Position numbers and translations under genes: made by a program. This document shows positions 7,894 through 17,562 of a stretch of DNA of 64,000 nucleotides, piece by piece (within the stretch, counting starts at the first letter, position 1; each line of letters starts with the position of its first letter). The DNA comes from an uncultured Bacilli bacterium. Lineage in GTDB: Bacteria > Bacillota_I > Bacilli_A > RF39 > UBA660. Location: the NCBI GenBank assembly GCA_934096405.1, contig CAKOLW010000001.1, positions 31,675 to 95,674 on the forward strand. Direction: 5' to 3'. The notes beneath the pieces are model-generated. The model was not told the DNA's origin. It worked only from the letters and a program-made list of their open reading frames with translations, and did not search any database.

Positions 7894-9876
7894 CTAAATA
7901 ACGTTATCTTTTTTTAATTGATATTTTTTTATACTCCTATATATCAACATTTGCAAATATAATTTATAATTATGCAACTTTAACATAGGCCAGTAAGTAT
8001 CATAAAAATAAGTTTTATATCTTAAAAAAAATTTAAAATTTTCTTTTATATATCTTTTAAAAGTTATTTTATTTTTACTATTAAACTCAGTAAATTCAAA
8101 AACACCAAAATTTTCATAATGATATATTTTATTAAAAAAAGTATATTGTAATTTACTAGGGTTAAATATCATATCAAAATGGATTTGATTAATTAATTTA
8201 TCAACTTTTTTATTATCAAAATACTTATTAATTAATACATTACATATTTGAATAAATTTATCAAACATCACATCTTGTATCGGATGGATTAGACAATTAT
8301 ATATCTTTTCTTCTTCTTTCTTTTTAAATAATTCAACTTCTACTTTATTGTTTTTTATAACATATTTATTAGCACTACCATGAGAAGCACCCAATATAAT
8401 TTCATATATAGTTCTATTTTCAGCATATAAATTATATTCTACATTATAACAAGGACTATTAGTAAAAACTAATCCATATTTCTCTATACTTTCTTTTAAA
8501 TCCTTTCTTTGCAATCCAAAATACAGACCCTTTATTATATAATTAGTTCCTAAAATATTCTGTATATTATTTTGAATTGAACCATTCCATCCAATATCAA
8601 CAACATAAAATTCATGAGAGTCAGTCTTGTCATTAATATATTCTATAAAATTTTGTTTTTGTTCTAATCTATTGCTTTCATATATTTTTTTAAAACCAGA
8701 ATTATTAATTAAAGATTTAAATTCTTTTGAATTTCTAAAATCACTAATTTTTTTATTAAAATCACAATTTTTCCTATTCTCATTTTCCTCTTCATATATG
8801 CATTTAATATCATTTTCATTAAAATTCAAACTTTTTAAAAATTCATTAATAGTAATATATGAATATTGATTTAACAAAGCATTAAATTTTTCTTCAGACA
8901 ATTTAGTTAATGATGGTAAATAAGTAGATTTTCTAGAAACATATAAATAATGAGATTTAATTTTAACATTGCCTTGTTTTTTAACATAATAATCAAATAA
9001 TTTTTTTAAATATTCACCTTCTCTTGACAAGAAAAACACTTCTGTTTGATTTTCTTTTACTAACCTATAATAAATTCTTTCTATAAACTTATAAAGTGAA
9101 AAAATTATATTTTCAAATTGACTAGTATCTTTAAATTTTAATTTTTTAAAATTATTTGTAATATTTTTTTCATCATACTCTAATTTAAAATCAGAGTAAA
9201 ATTTATATTTTTCTTTTCTATCTAACAAAACACTTTTTATTCCAATACTATTTGGAATCTCATAATCCCCTAAACTATTGTCTCCAATCATATATACTTG
9301 ACTAGCATCAACATCCAATTTCTTAAGAACTATTTTATACAATTCACCAGATTTTTTATTTTTTAAATATTCACAAGAAACAAAAATATCATCAATCATA
9401 TTAAAAATATTTAATCTTTTAAAAATTTCTAATAACATATCTTTACTAAGATACATATCTGAAACTGCATAAATTTTTTTATTTTTCTTTTTAAGATTCC
9501 TAATTAAATCAATTATATCATCATTCACATACAAAACATTTGACTCGAGTTCAATCTCAGTATCAACACATTTTTTTAAAAATAAATTATAGTCAATATC
9601 TTCATTTAATTCTTCATAAATACTCTTAATCATTGATACATAAGTAAATTCATAATCATTGCCCATGTTATGATTTTCTAATCCCAGTTCAGATTCAATT
9701 TTATTTCTTAAACCATATAATTCTACTGAAGTTAAACTTAGTTCAAATGTCTTAACAATATTAACAGACCACACCTTTTTTAAATACTCAGGTTCCATCT
9801 TTCTACTAACAATAGTATCAAATATATCAAAAAATATTATATTTCTATCTTTATCATTTATAACTTCATTAAACAT
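7894..9876 (-). CDS. COG5610-type HAD-domain protein of polysaccharide loci
   Basis: The 660-residue protein begins with a haloacid-dehalogenase-like domain: FFDIFDTIVSR at 15-25, AVSDMYLS, and the metal-binding MIGDNSLGDYEIP near 200. A long C-terminal region follows with FFLSREGEYL, LYVSRKSTYLPSL and VVDIGWNGS, elements typical of the predicted hydrolases grouped as COG5610 in O-antigen and capsule clusters. Its reaction is not established; phosphatase or phosphotransfer activity on the glycan is an inference. The ATG follows the stop of the ABC ATPase as TAAATG, so the two are coupled. Confidence 0.8.
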   Translation of the reverse strand: MFNEVINDKDRNIIFFDIFDTIVSRKMEPEYLKKVWSVNIVKTFELSLTSVELYGLRNKIESELGLENHNMGNDYEFTYVSMIKSIYEELNEDIDYNLFLKKCVDTEIELESNVLYVNDDIIDLIRNLKKKNKKIYAVSDMYLSKDMLLEIFKRLNIFNMIDDIFVSCEYLKNKKSGELYKIVLKKLDVDASQVYMIGDNSLGDYEIPNSIGIKSVLLDRKEKYKFYSDFKLEYDEKNITNNFKKLKFKDTSQFENIIFSLYKFIERIYYRLVKENQTEVFFLSREGEYLKKLFDYYVKKQGNVKIKSHYLYVSRKSTYLPSLTKLSEEKFNALLNQYSYITINEFLKSLNFNENDIKCIYEEENENRKNCDFNKKISDFRNSKEFKSLINNSGFKKIYESNRLEQKQNFIEYINDKTDSHEFYVVDIGWNGSIQNNIQNILGTNYIIKGLYFGLQRKDLKESIEKYGLVFTNSPCYNVEYNLYAENRTIYEIILGASHGSANKYVIKNNKVEVELFKKKEEEKIYNCLIHPIQDVMFDKFIQICNVLINKYFDNKKVDKLINQIHFDMIFNPSKLQYTFFNKIYHYENFGVFEFTEFNSKNKITFKRYIKENFKFFLRYKTYFYDTYWPMLKLHNYKLYLQMLIYRSIKKYQLKKDNVI

Positions 9877-10614
9877 TTAATCCACCCTCATCTGCTTTTC
9901 ATAATATAAATTACAAACTTCCTCTGTATCTCCTATCATTTGAACTTCTCCATGTTCTATCCACATCACTCTGTTGCAAAGTTGTTTAATTGAATCTAAA
10001 GAATGTGAAACATATAAAACTGTAGTTCCTCCTTTTATCATTTCTAACATTTTATTCTTACTCTTCTCCTGAAATTTAATATCCCCCACTGACAAAATTT
10101 CATCTACAATTAATACTTCTGGATTAACAATAGTTGCAATTGAAAAAGCAAGTTTAGCAATCATACCAGAAGAAAAGTTTTTAATAGGAACATCTAAAAA
10201 ATCTCTTAATTCTGAAAAATCAACAATCTCTTCAAATTTCTCATCTAAAAATTGCTTTGTATAACCTAAGACTGCTCCATTTAAATAAATATTTTCTTTA
10301 GCAGTTAGCTCTATATCAAAACCGGCACCCAATTCTATCATAGGTGAAATAGCTCCATTAACAGTTACTTTTCCCTTTGTTGGTTTCATTACACCACTAA
10401 CAACCTTTAGTAAAGTACTTTTACCAGCACCATTAGAGCCTATCAAACCAACAACTTCACCTTTAGCAATATGTAAGCTAACATCTTTTAAAGCCCAAAA
10501 ATATTCTTTCTTTTTTCTTTTTCCTTTAAACAAATTAATAAAAGCCAATTTAAGAGAAAAATCTTTTTCTATTCCCAAATCAAATTTCATTGATACATTT
10601 TTAATGTCTATCAT
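9877..10614 (-). CDS. Polysaccharide ABC exporter, ATP-binding subunit (Wzt/TagH type)
   Basis: This is the ATPase of an ABC-2 polysaccharide exporter. It has Walker A GSNGAGKST, the signature FSSGM, Walker B EVLIVDEILS and the switch VSHS. An N-terminal insertion with a basic KGKRKKK stretch is typical of TagH/Wzt-type ATPases. There is no long C-terminal carbohydrate-binding domain as in Wzt of E. coli O9a. The frame can begin at 10626, overlapping the permease stop as TAATG, but GGAGGT inside that extension lies five bases before ATG 10614, giving MIDIKNVSMKF, the usual start. It pairs with the permease just upstream. Confidence 0.92.
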   Translation of the reverse strand: MIDIKNVSMKFDLGIEKDFSLKLAFINLFKGKRKKKEYFWALKDVSLHIAKGEVVGLIGSNGAGKSTLLKVVSGVMKPTKGKVTVNGAISPMIELGAGFDIELTAKENIYLNGAVLGYTKQFLDEKFEEIVDFSELRDFLDVPIKNFSSGMIAKLAFSIATIVNPEVLIVDEILSVGDIKFQEKSKNKMLEMIKGGTTVLYVSHSLDSIKQLCNRVMWIEHGEVQMIGDTEEVCNLYYEKQMRVD

Positions 10615-10625
10615 AACAACCTCCA

Positions 10626-11429
10626 TTATACATAATAAATAAATTTATCTTGTTTATTTCTAAAAACAATTATACCAATCAATGCGAAAAAGATACTTAC
10701 AAGACCACACAATAGGAGATTAAGTAATGATGGCATATTACCATACACTATTATGTCTCTAGCTGATGAGATAAATAAATATAATGGATTTAGTTTAAAT
10801 AAAGTTTGTAATTTTATAGGCAAAATATCTATACTATAAAATATTGGAGTAAAATATTGCCAAATAGTTAATAATATTCCATATATATAAAACATATCTC
10901 TTAAAAAAACTGAAATAGTAGAAATAATAAAAGATATTCCAATTGTAAACAAAAATAAACATATAAAGATATAGGGTAAAATTAAGTAATAAATATTAAT
11001 ATGACAAACATAACCACCTAATCCAACATAAGATAATAAAACAATTAATAAAAGTGGTATTAAGGTTAGTAAAAAATTTATACCTACAAATAAACATTTA
11101 GACAAAGGAAAAATATACTTTGGTATATAAACCTTATTAATTAAGGAAAAATTGCTTACAACTGAACTCATCGCAGTATTAGAAGCTTCACTAAAATAAT
11201 TAAACATAACTAGTCCTGTCATTAAATATACTAGATAATTAACATTTTCCATTCTTGCCTTAAAAAATTGACTAAATACTATTGCCATAATACTCATCAT
11301 TAAAATAGGATATAATAAACTCCAAAGTACACCTAATACACTTCTTTTATATTTTACTTTAAAGTCCCTCATAATCATTTGACTCATTAAAAATGAATAT
11401 TTTTTAAAATTTTGTAACATACCCTTCAT
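10626..11429 (-). CDS. Polysaccharide ABC exporter, permease subunit (Wzm/TagG type)
   Basis: This 267-residue ABC-2 membrane subunit has about six transmembrane helices. The N-terminal element RDFKVKYKRSVLGVLWSLL is characteristic of the TagG/RgpC/Wzm family, which exports teichoic acids, rhamnans or O-antigens as lipid-linked polymers. It overlaps the ATPase gene and sits between glycosyltransferase genes. AAAAGGAG precedes the ATG, and an internal promoter with 17-base spacing lies at 11453-11481, so the exporter may have independent transcription. Confidence 0.92.
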   Translation of the reverse strand: MKGMLQNFKKYSFLMSQMIMRDFKVKYKRSVLGVLWSLLYPILMMSIMAIVFSQFFKARMENVNYLVYLMTGLVMFNYFSEASNTAMSSVVSNFSLINKVYIPKYIFPLSKCLFVGINFLLTLIPLLLIVLLSYVGLGGYVCHINIYYLILPYIFICLFLFTIGISFIISTISVFLRDMFYIYGILLTIWQYFTPIFYSIDILPIKLQTLFKLNPLYLFISSARDIIVYGNMPSLLNLLLCGLVSIFFALIGIIVFRNKQDKFIYYV

Positions 11430-11452
11430 AACAAAACTCCTTTTCTCTAATA

Positions 11453-11481
11453 ATTATAACAAATGAATTAATTATTTGCAA
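11453..11481 (-). promoter_or_regulatory. Internal promoter before the ABC exporter genes
   Basis: On the minus strand TTGCAA (11481-11476) and TATAAT (11458-11453) are 17 bases apart in the only sizeable gap of the operon (11430-11486). It would let the exporter, HAD and last glycosyltransferase genes be expressed separately from the upstream glycosyltransferases. Confidence 0.6.
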
Positions 11482-11486
11482 TTTTA

Positions 11487-12413
11487 CTACAACTTTTTTA
11501 CAACCCACTCGATATTAATATGACCTAAGATTTTTTTCATTTTTCTTGTAATAGTATCATCAATTAAATAATCACTAATTCTAAGTTCATATAATTTTTC
11601 TTTATATTTTCTTTTATATTCGCCATTTAAAAAATTTAATCTGTTAATACATGCACTCGCAAGAAAGCTTAACAATACTTTATTAGTCTCATTATTTACA
11701 TCTAACATATCACAATATTTCTTAAAAAAATATATAATATCCAAAGACTTTTTATATTCTTTTTTATAATTAGTATTTCTCGTAATACTATTTTGTGTTT
11801 GAACATACATATAACCATTATAAGATATAGATTTAATCTTTTTAGACTTAGTTATCATATATGGTATTAATCCCATATCTTCATGATATTTTCCAACTTC
11901 AAATTTAAATTTATTTTTTAAGAAAAAATTTCTATTTATTACATAAGACCAAGCAGTTTCAAAAATAGTTTTAGAATTAATTAATTTTAAAAAAGCTTCT
12001 TTACCATTAACCGTATCAAAAACACATGTATCAGCAACTTCTTCTTTATCAGTAAAAACTTTAGTAAATCCAATTTTTAACAAATCTAAATCATCAGAAA
12101 TTTCCCTATCAATTGATTCCAAAAAATCATCTTTAATATAATCATCTATATCTACAAATATTATATATTGACCTTTAGCTCTATTTATAGCCATATTTCT
12201 GGCGTTACTTAATCCTTTATTTACTGAATTAATCAATTTTATATTATTACTTTTAACATAACTTTCTAATATTTCTTTACTATTATCTTTAGAACCATCA
12301 TTGGTAACAATAATTTCATAATTATTTATTTTTTGTCTAAAAATGCTTTCTAAACACTTTTTAATATACTTTTCTCCATTATAACATGGTATAACAAAAC
12401 TATACTTAATCAT
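11487..12413 (-). CDS. GT2-family glycosyltransferase
   Basis: This 308-residue GT-A glycosyltransferase begins with FVIPCYNGEKYIKKCLESI. It has the nucleotide-binding VTNDGSKDNS, the acceptor-side GLSNARN and a DxD-type metal site VDIDDY at about 87-91. It inverts the configuration at a UDP- or dTDP-sugar donor in typical members. The start codon lies within the end of the upstream gene (ATGATTAA, 8-base overlap), so translation is coupled. Donor and acceptor are unknown. Confidence 0.9.
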   Translation of the reverse strand: MIKYSFVIPCYNGEKYIKKCLESIFRQKINNYEIIVTNDGSKDNSKEILESYVKSNNIKLINSVNKGLSNARNMAINRAKGQYIIFVDIDDYIKDDFLESIDREISDDLDLLKIGFTKVFTDKEEVADTCVFDTVNGKEAFLKLINSKTIFETAWSYVINRNFFLKNKFKFEVGKYHEDMGLIPYMITKSKKIKSISYNGYMYVQTQNSITRNTNYKKEYKKSLDIIYFFKKYCDMLDVNNETNKVLLSFLASACINRLNFLNGEYKRKYKEKLYELRISDYLIDDTITRKMKKILGHINIEWVVKKL

Positions 12414-13488
12414 CTTTTTCTCCCACTAATTCATAAATTTTATTAATATTTTCTTCATTATATTTAGCAATATTAAAATTATAGTTAAAATCTGTTTTAT
12501 TAAAATAATCTTTAATATTTTCACTTATAGACTTCTCATTATTTTCCATTATAATTGAATAATCTTTTATATGCAAATTTCCAGAATTAACATCTATAGT
12601 ACTTAATATACCTTTTTTTAAAGTTAAAGCTTCAAGATAAATGACTGGAAATCCCTCATACCTACTTGTCAAAATAATTCCATCAGATAATTTAATATAA
12701 GGGTATGGATTTTCTTGTCTTCCTAAAAACAACACATAATCTTCTATATCGTATTTATTTACCATATCTTTATATTTCAGCATATCCTTGCCATCACCAA
12801 TTACCCAAATTTTTATTTTAAACTTTTCTTGTTTAAGTATTTTTAATGCTTTAAATAAAACACTTAAATTTTTACTATCTTCATCCAATCTTCCTACAAA
12901 ACATAAAGTATTAGTATCTTTAATAATCTTCACAGATTGCTTAGATTTTACATTAATTTCTTTATAATTAATTAAGTTGTTAATAACTAATGTTTTATCA
13001 ACAAGATATGGATATATATTAATAAAGTTATTTCTTGCCTCTTCACTTACAAAAACAATTTTATTAAATTTTTTTACTTTAACACTATTAAAAAAACTTT
13101 TAAATTTGCTTATATCTTTATTATAAGCAAAATAATAATCACTATGTACCCATAATATACTTTTTCTTGAGGCATATCTAGAAATAATAGATGAAGGTAT
13201 ATCATATGTAGAATAACAAATAGACAAGTCATATTTATTATAATTTTTTATACATTTAAAAATTATCTTTATTCTATTAATAATTTTTCTTATTATTTTA
13301 TTTTTATTAGTTGAAATAAAATGATAACTTACATTCACATCTTTATTAATGTTATAAAATTTTTCTTTGTCTTGAAGTATTAAATAAACTTTATAATTAT
13401 TATAATCAAAAGAATCAAGTAAATTTACTAACGATTTTTCTATACCACCCATTCCTAAACTGTATGAAGTGAACAATATTTTTTTCAT
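12406..13488 (-). CDS. GT4-family glycosyltransferase
   Basis: This 360-residue GT-B glycosyltransferase has the N-terminal loop SYSLGMGGIEKS, the central hinge strand CFVGRLDEDSKN and the retaining-enzyme motif RYEGFPVIYLEAL. AGGTG lies upstream of ATG 13488, nine bases after the preceding gene. It overlaps the next gene by eight bases. It is one of six glycosyltransferases in the operon, which suggests a repeat unit of several different linkages. Confidence 0.9.
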   Translation of the reverse strand: MKKILFTSYSLGMGGIEKSLVNLLDSFDYNNYKVYLILQDKEKFYNINKDVNVSYHFISTNKNKIIRKIINRIKIIFKCIKNYNKYDLSICYSTYDIPSSIISRYASRKSILWVHSDYYFAYNKDISKFKSFFNSVKVKKFNKIVFVSEEARNNFINIYPYLVDKTLVINNLINYKEINVKSKQSVKIIKDTNTLCFVGRLDEDSKNLSVLFKALKILKQEKFKIKIWVIGDGKDMLKYKDMVNKYDIEDYVLFLGRQENPYPYIKLSDGIILTSRYEGFPVIYLEALTLKKGILSTIDVNSGNLHIKDYSIIMENNEKSISENIKDYFNKTDFNYNFNIAKYNEENINKIYELVGEKDD

Positions 13489-13496
13489 ATATACAC

Positions 13497-15329
13497 CTAA
13501 TATTCTCTAATTGGCTTACTTACAATCTCCTCATCCATTGGAACAAATTGCAATAAATTTGAATTTTCCATATTTTCAAAGTCTCCTTTTAAATAAACCA
13601 AATTACCTTTTTTCAATTCATCTTTAATTTGAGTGATTTTTTTATCGTTAATACATTCTATCTTTCCAATATTAAATACTACTAAATCGTTAGTTTTTGA
13701 TTTTCCTTTAATATTCATACTCAATATAACTTTTTTCCAAGATTCCTTCCAAGATTGTTTATTAAAAGTCTCACTGACTTTTATAGCATTCTTTCTCATT
13801 TCAGAATGACCTTCAAAATTATCCAATATCTTAATTAAAGCTTCTCTAAGAGAATTTTTATCTGGCTCAATTAAATAGCCATTATAACCACTAATTATTA
13901 AATCAGTTAAACCACCAATTCTAGTAGCAATAACAATATTACCAGATGACATTGCCTCTAAGCATGATAAACTTGTACCTTCACTATATTGCGTAGGTAT
14001 CAAACTTATATCACTCATCTTATAAACTTCATGCATCTCATATGGACTTTTGTTATAGCATTTAACCCTACCATTATACTTTTTAATTTTTTCTTCTACT
14101 TTATCTAAGTCTTCTTTAAACCCCTTACCTACAAAATGAAATTCTACATTATCGTATTTTTCTAAAATATCATCTACTACATCTAAAGCAATATAAAGTC
14201 CTCTTGCTTCATATAATCTTCTTGGATAAGTAATAATAATTTTTTCTCTTTTTTTAAAATAATCTTTTCTTGGACTAAATTCTACATTATCTACATAATT
14301 AGGTATTACATGAAATTTTTTATTACCCAAGTCATAATTTATAGTTTGAAACCAATTAGCTGTATTAGTATCCACAGAAACCAATTTATCACACATTTTT
14401 GCTCCTTCTATAAATGTTATATTAGAATTCCAAAATTCTACACCATCCTTATAATTATTACTTTTATTATCCCAACTAACACCATGACTTATACCTATCG
14501 ATGGGCCAATATGATTTGGAAAACATTCTTGAAAAGCCGAATAAATATGTAAAACACTTTTAAATTTTGTTTCATAAATATAATTTTTAGTTTGATTATC
14601 TAAATAATCTAAATTATATAAATTTTTAATATTATTAGGTTTCATACCTATAACATTAATATTATTATATTTTCTAAAAAAAGGTATAGTTGCATTTTGA
14701 TATATATCTAAATTAAATCCTAATTCATTACAAACCTCAAATAAATCAAGTAAGTACCTTTCTGCTCCACCAGAATAATAATTAGTACCTAAATCATTGA
14801 AAAAAGTAGATGTCTTAACAGTGATATTTTCCGTTTGATTGTAATTTGAATACAATTTTAACCCTTCAAAAGAATTAAGTAATTCACTAATTTTTACTAA
14901 TTCATCATATAAAATGTTAAAACCTAACCTAAAGTCTCTCATATCATATTTTTTCCTAGTAATGTAAATAAAAGATCTATTAACAAATAATTTTCTAAAA
15001 TCATAATCATTCACTTTAATAGTTTTTGTACTATAACCATCAAAAGAATAATAAACGACATTCTCATTTTCAAAATATCTTTTTACTTTTTCATACATTT
15101 CTCCAGTTTCAAGTATAACATCTATATATCCGATTTTTAATTTTAAATTAGCGCGAGAAGTTAATACTTCTCCATTCTTTAAATTAAATTTTTTTCTTAA
15201 CTTTTTTTCTTTAATGTTATTAGATAATCCTTTTACTCCACTATCTTTGAAAATAATAGCCTTTTTTATTAAATTTACAAATCCTAATCTTTTCAATATA
15301 TTATAACTTCTTATATCGTTATTATTCAT
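13497..15329 (-). CDS. GT4-family glycosyltransferase with N-terminal extension
   Basis: The 610-residue protein is much longer than a plain GT4 enzyme. Residues 1 to about 165 form an extension I do not recognise. A GT-B domain follows with YYSGGAERYLLDL near 183-195, ITYPRRLYEARG, and YSEGTSLSCLEAM around 445-460. About 70 further residues close the protein. The start codon overlaps the upstream stop (ATGAATAA) with GAGGT upstream. The extension could be an acceptor-recognition or scaffolding domain; that is only inferred. Confidence 0.85.
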   Translation of the reverse strand: MNNNDIRSYNILKRLGFVNLIKKAIIFKDSGVKGLSNNIKEKKLRKKFNLKNGEVLTSRANLKLKIGYIDVILETGEMYEKVKRYFENENVVYYSFDGYSTKTIKVNDYDFRKLFVNRSFIYITRKKYDMRDFRLGFNILYDELVKISELLNSFEGLKLYSNYNQTENITVKTSTFFNDLGTNYYSGGAERYLLDLFEVCNELGFNLDIYQNATIPFFRKYNNINVIGMKPNNIKNLYNLDYLDNQTKNYIYETKFKSVLHIYSAFQECFPNHIGPSIGISHGVSWDNKSNNYKDGVEFWNSNITFIEGAKMCDKLVSVDTNTANWFQTINYDLGNKKFHVIPNYVDNVEFSPRKDYFKKREKIIITYPRRLYEARGLYIALDVVDDILEKYDNVEFHFVGKGFKEDLDKVEEKIKKYNGRVKCYNKSPYEMHEVYKMSDISLIPTQYSEGTSLSCLEAMSSGNIVIATRIGGLTDLIISGYNGYLIEPDKNSLREALIKILDNFEGHSEMRKNAIKVSETFNKQSWKESWKKVILSMNIKGKSKTNDLVVFNIGKIECINDKKITQIKDELKKGNLVYLKGDFENMENSNLLQFVPMDEEIVSKPIREY

Positions 15330-16530
15330 TTTCTACCTCACTTACTATTTTAATTATTTCATTACATCTGTTATTCCAACTGTTACTTTTAATAAAATCA
15401 TTAGTTTTTTTAACATCAATAACATTTTTTCCTTTAACAATTAAATCTATATCATTTATATTATCAATAAATTTAACATTTGGATATCCTATTATATCAG
15501 GCAATTTAGATGATATTGTTATTTTATGCATTGCAATATATTCAAAAACTTTTAAAGGAGATACATAATTACCAATAGAATCAGTTTTAAATGGTAATAA
15601 CGTATAATCTGAATACTTTAAATAATTTGGCAATTCCTTCTGACTTTTTAATCCTAAAAAATGAACATTGCTTGGCATGGTTCTAACTATATGTAAAATA
15701 TTATTATAGTCTCCAATCAAATTAATTTGATATTCTTTATCTAAACTAGAAATATATTTTATGATATTCCAATCAAACCAACTTCCCCATAAAGAACCAT
15801 AATATATAAATGTTTTTTTGCCTATTATTAAATCGCTAGGAACATCATATTTCTTATTATAATCAAATAAATTCACGTCCACTGCATTTGGTAAATAATA
15901 AACATTCTTTTTTATTGATAATTTTTCTTGATATTTATTAATTTGATTTATTAAAGGCTTTGCAGTTGCAGTTAAGTAATTACTATTTATAATAAATGTA
16001 TTTAAACTTTTTTTATCGAAAAAGCCATCGCCTAAATTCGTTTCCCAATTATCTATAGTTTCATATATTATTTTGTTATTAACTTTTATAGCATATTCCA
16101 TAAATGGAACAAATTCTTTAGCGGGTATTTCAAAAATAACAATATCATTTTTATTTAAAAGTTTTTTAAATTCTTCTAATTTAAAATTCTTAATAAATTT
16201 ATGTATTACTGTTGGAATTTCCATTTTGCATATTTTACTTTCACTAGATGGTATCCTGTATAAATAAACAACATCATAACCAATTTTATTAAATTCTTTA
16301 GTAAGTTGACTACTTCTTTGTCCCCCACCAATATCAAAGTAAGGAATTCCAGTAAAAATAAATACCTTCTTTTTATAAAAAACATAATTTTTTATATTAC
16401 CCTCTTTAATATTCAAACATTTATAATAATTGATTTTTTTCATAACAATATGTTGAGGTTTAGAAAATAGCCACACTAAAGTTCCTATAAAACCATGATT
16501 ACAATAATACTTTTTAATTTTATTTAACAT
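15322..16530 (-). CDS. GT4-like glycosyltransferase
   Basis: This 402-residue GT-B protein has the element YFDIGGGQRSSQLTKEF at about 60-76, a donor-side FIYYGSLWGSWFDW region, and SPLKVFEYIAMHK in the position of the E-x7-E motif. The first 20 residues (HGFIGTLVWLF) are hydrophobic and may associate with the membrane. TAGGTGAA precedes the ATG. It lies seven bases after the GT2 gene and overlaps the next gene by eight bases. Confidence 0.82.
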   Translation of the reverse strand: MLNKIKKYYCNHGFIGTLVWLFSKPQHIVMKKINYYKCLNIKEGNIKNYVFYKKKVFIFTGIPYFDIGGGQRSSQLTKEFNKIGYDVVYLYRIPSSESKICKMEIPTVIHKFIKNFKLEEFKKLLNKNDIVIFEIPAKEFVPFMEYAIKVNNKIIYETIDNWETNLGDGFFDKKSLNTFIINSNYLTATAKPLINQINKYQEKLSIKKNVYYLPNAVDVNLFDYNKKYDVPSDLIIGKKTFIYYGSLWGSWFDWNIIKYISSLDKEYQINLIGDYNNILHIVRTMPSNVHFLGLKSQKELPNYLKYSDYTLLPFKTDSIGNYVSPLKVFEYIAMHKITISSKLPDIIGYPNVKFIDNINDIDLIVKGKNVIDVKKTNDFIKSNSWNNRCNEIIKIVSEVENE

Positions 16531-16537
16531 ATTTCAC

Positions 16538-17479
16538 CTACTTAATAAATCTAAATTTTATTGAATATATAAAAGTATATATCTTAACTAATTTCTTATT
16601 TTTTATAATTAATCCCTTAACAAAATTACAAGACTTAACATACCTACTATTTTTCCAATTGTCAATTAAAGATAACATATAATATGCTCTATTAATAAAA
16701 TCATTTCTTACTTTCTTATCAACAATATATCTAGTTTTTAAACTATAAGTCACCAATAATTGAATAATTAAATTACTTGTGCAATCCAAATCAAGTTTTT
16801 CAATCAAATCAATAACTTTAAAAATATCAAATATTCTACTATCAACTGTAGTTTGTTCACTATTATTATGTATAAAATAATTATATAAATTCTCATTTAC
16901 CTTAGAAACCTTATTACACTTTAACAGATAAGATAAAACAAAGTAAACATCCTCATATTTCATAATTGGAAATTTAATATTATTATCTTTAATAATTGAA
17001 GATTTAAATAACTTACTATTTGGTCCAAACCTAAATTTTTCTAAATTATTTAATATTTCTTCTCTTTCCAAATTATCATTTGGAAAATCACTTTCATCGA
17101 TTATTTTGTTTGTGCTTTGAAATATTTCTTTAATATTACAACAACTCATATCAGAAGCATTTTCAATTAAACTATTATATAGTTTTTCAATATAAGTGCT
17201 ATCAATTGAATCATCACTATCTAAAAAAGCAATATATTTTCCTTTAGAAACATCAATACCTTTATTTCTTGCTAAACTTAATCCTTTTTCTTTTAAAACT
17301 ATTAAAGTTATATTTTTTTCATATTCCTTTAATATTTTTAAACTATTATCAGTACTACCATTTTCAATAACAATAATCTCGATATTTTTATAGCTTTGAC
17401 TTAATGCACTATCAAGACATTTTTTTATATACTTTTCACTATTATAAACAGGTATAATTATACTTATTAAATCTTTCAT
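16538..17479 (-). CDS. GT2-family glycosyltransferase, first gene of the operon
   Basis: This 313-residue GT-A enzyme has IIIPVYNSEKYIKKCLDSAL at the N-terminus, VIENGSTDNS, EKGLSLARNKG and the metal-binding LDSDDS near residue 87. The C-terminal half is helical and Lys-rich. AAAGGTTGAA precedes the ATG. An extended -10 promoter lies about 20 bases upstream, so this gene opens a co-directional run of nine genes to 6707 with gaps of 0-57 bases. Confidence 0.9.
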   Translation of the reverse strand: MKDLISIIIPVYNSEKYIKKCLDSALSQSYKNIEIIVIENGSTDNSLKILKEYEKNITLIVLKEKGLSLARNKGIDVSKGKYIAFLDSDDSIDSTYIEKLYNSLIENASDMSCCNIKEIFQSTNKIIDESDFPNDNLEREEILNNLEKFRFGPNSKLFKSSIIKDNNIKFPIMKYEDVYFVLSYLLKCNKVSKVNENLYNYFIHNNSEQTTVDSRIFDIFKVIDLIEKLDLDCTSNLIIQLLVTYSLKTRYIVDKKVRNDFINRAYYMLSLIDNWKNSRYVKSCNFVKGLIIKNKKLVKIYTFIYSIKFRFIK

Positions 17480-17499
17480 AAATTCAACCTTTCACTACC

Positions 17500-17508
17500 A
17501 TTATACCA
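17500..17508 (-). promoter_or_regulatory. Extended -10 promoter of the glycosyltransferase operon
   Basis: On the minus strand TGGTATAAT gives a perfect -10 hexamer with a TGn extension about 20 bases before the start at 17479. No good -35 is visible, which is usual for extended -10 promoters. Confidence 0.6.
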
Positions 17509-17522
17509 TTAAATACCACAAT

Positions 17523-17562
17523 ATAAAAAGAGGTAATTTAAATTTGTTTCTAATTATCCTCT
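17523..17562. terminator. Terminator after the OpgB-like gene
   Basis: AGAGGTAATT (17529-17538) pairs with AATTATCCTCT (17552-17562), one base bulged, and the minus strand continues with TTTTTAT. The stem includes the stop at 17550. It isolates the downstream operon, whose promoter follows immediately. Confidence 0.65.
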
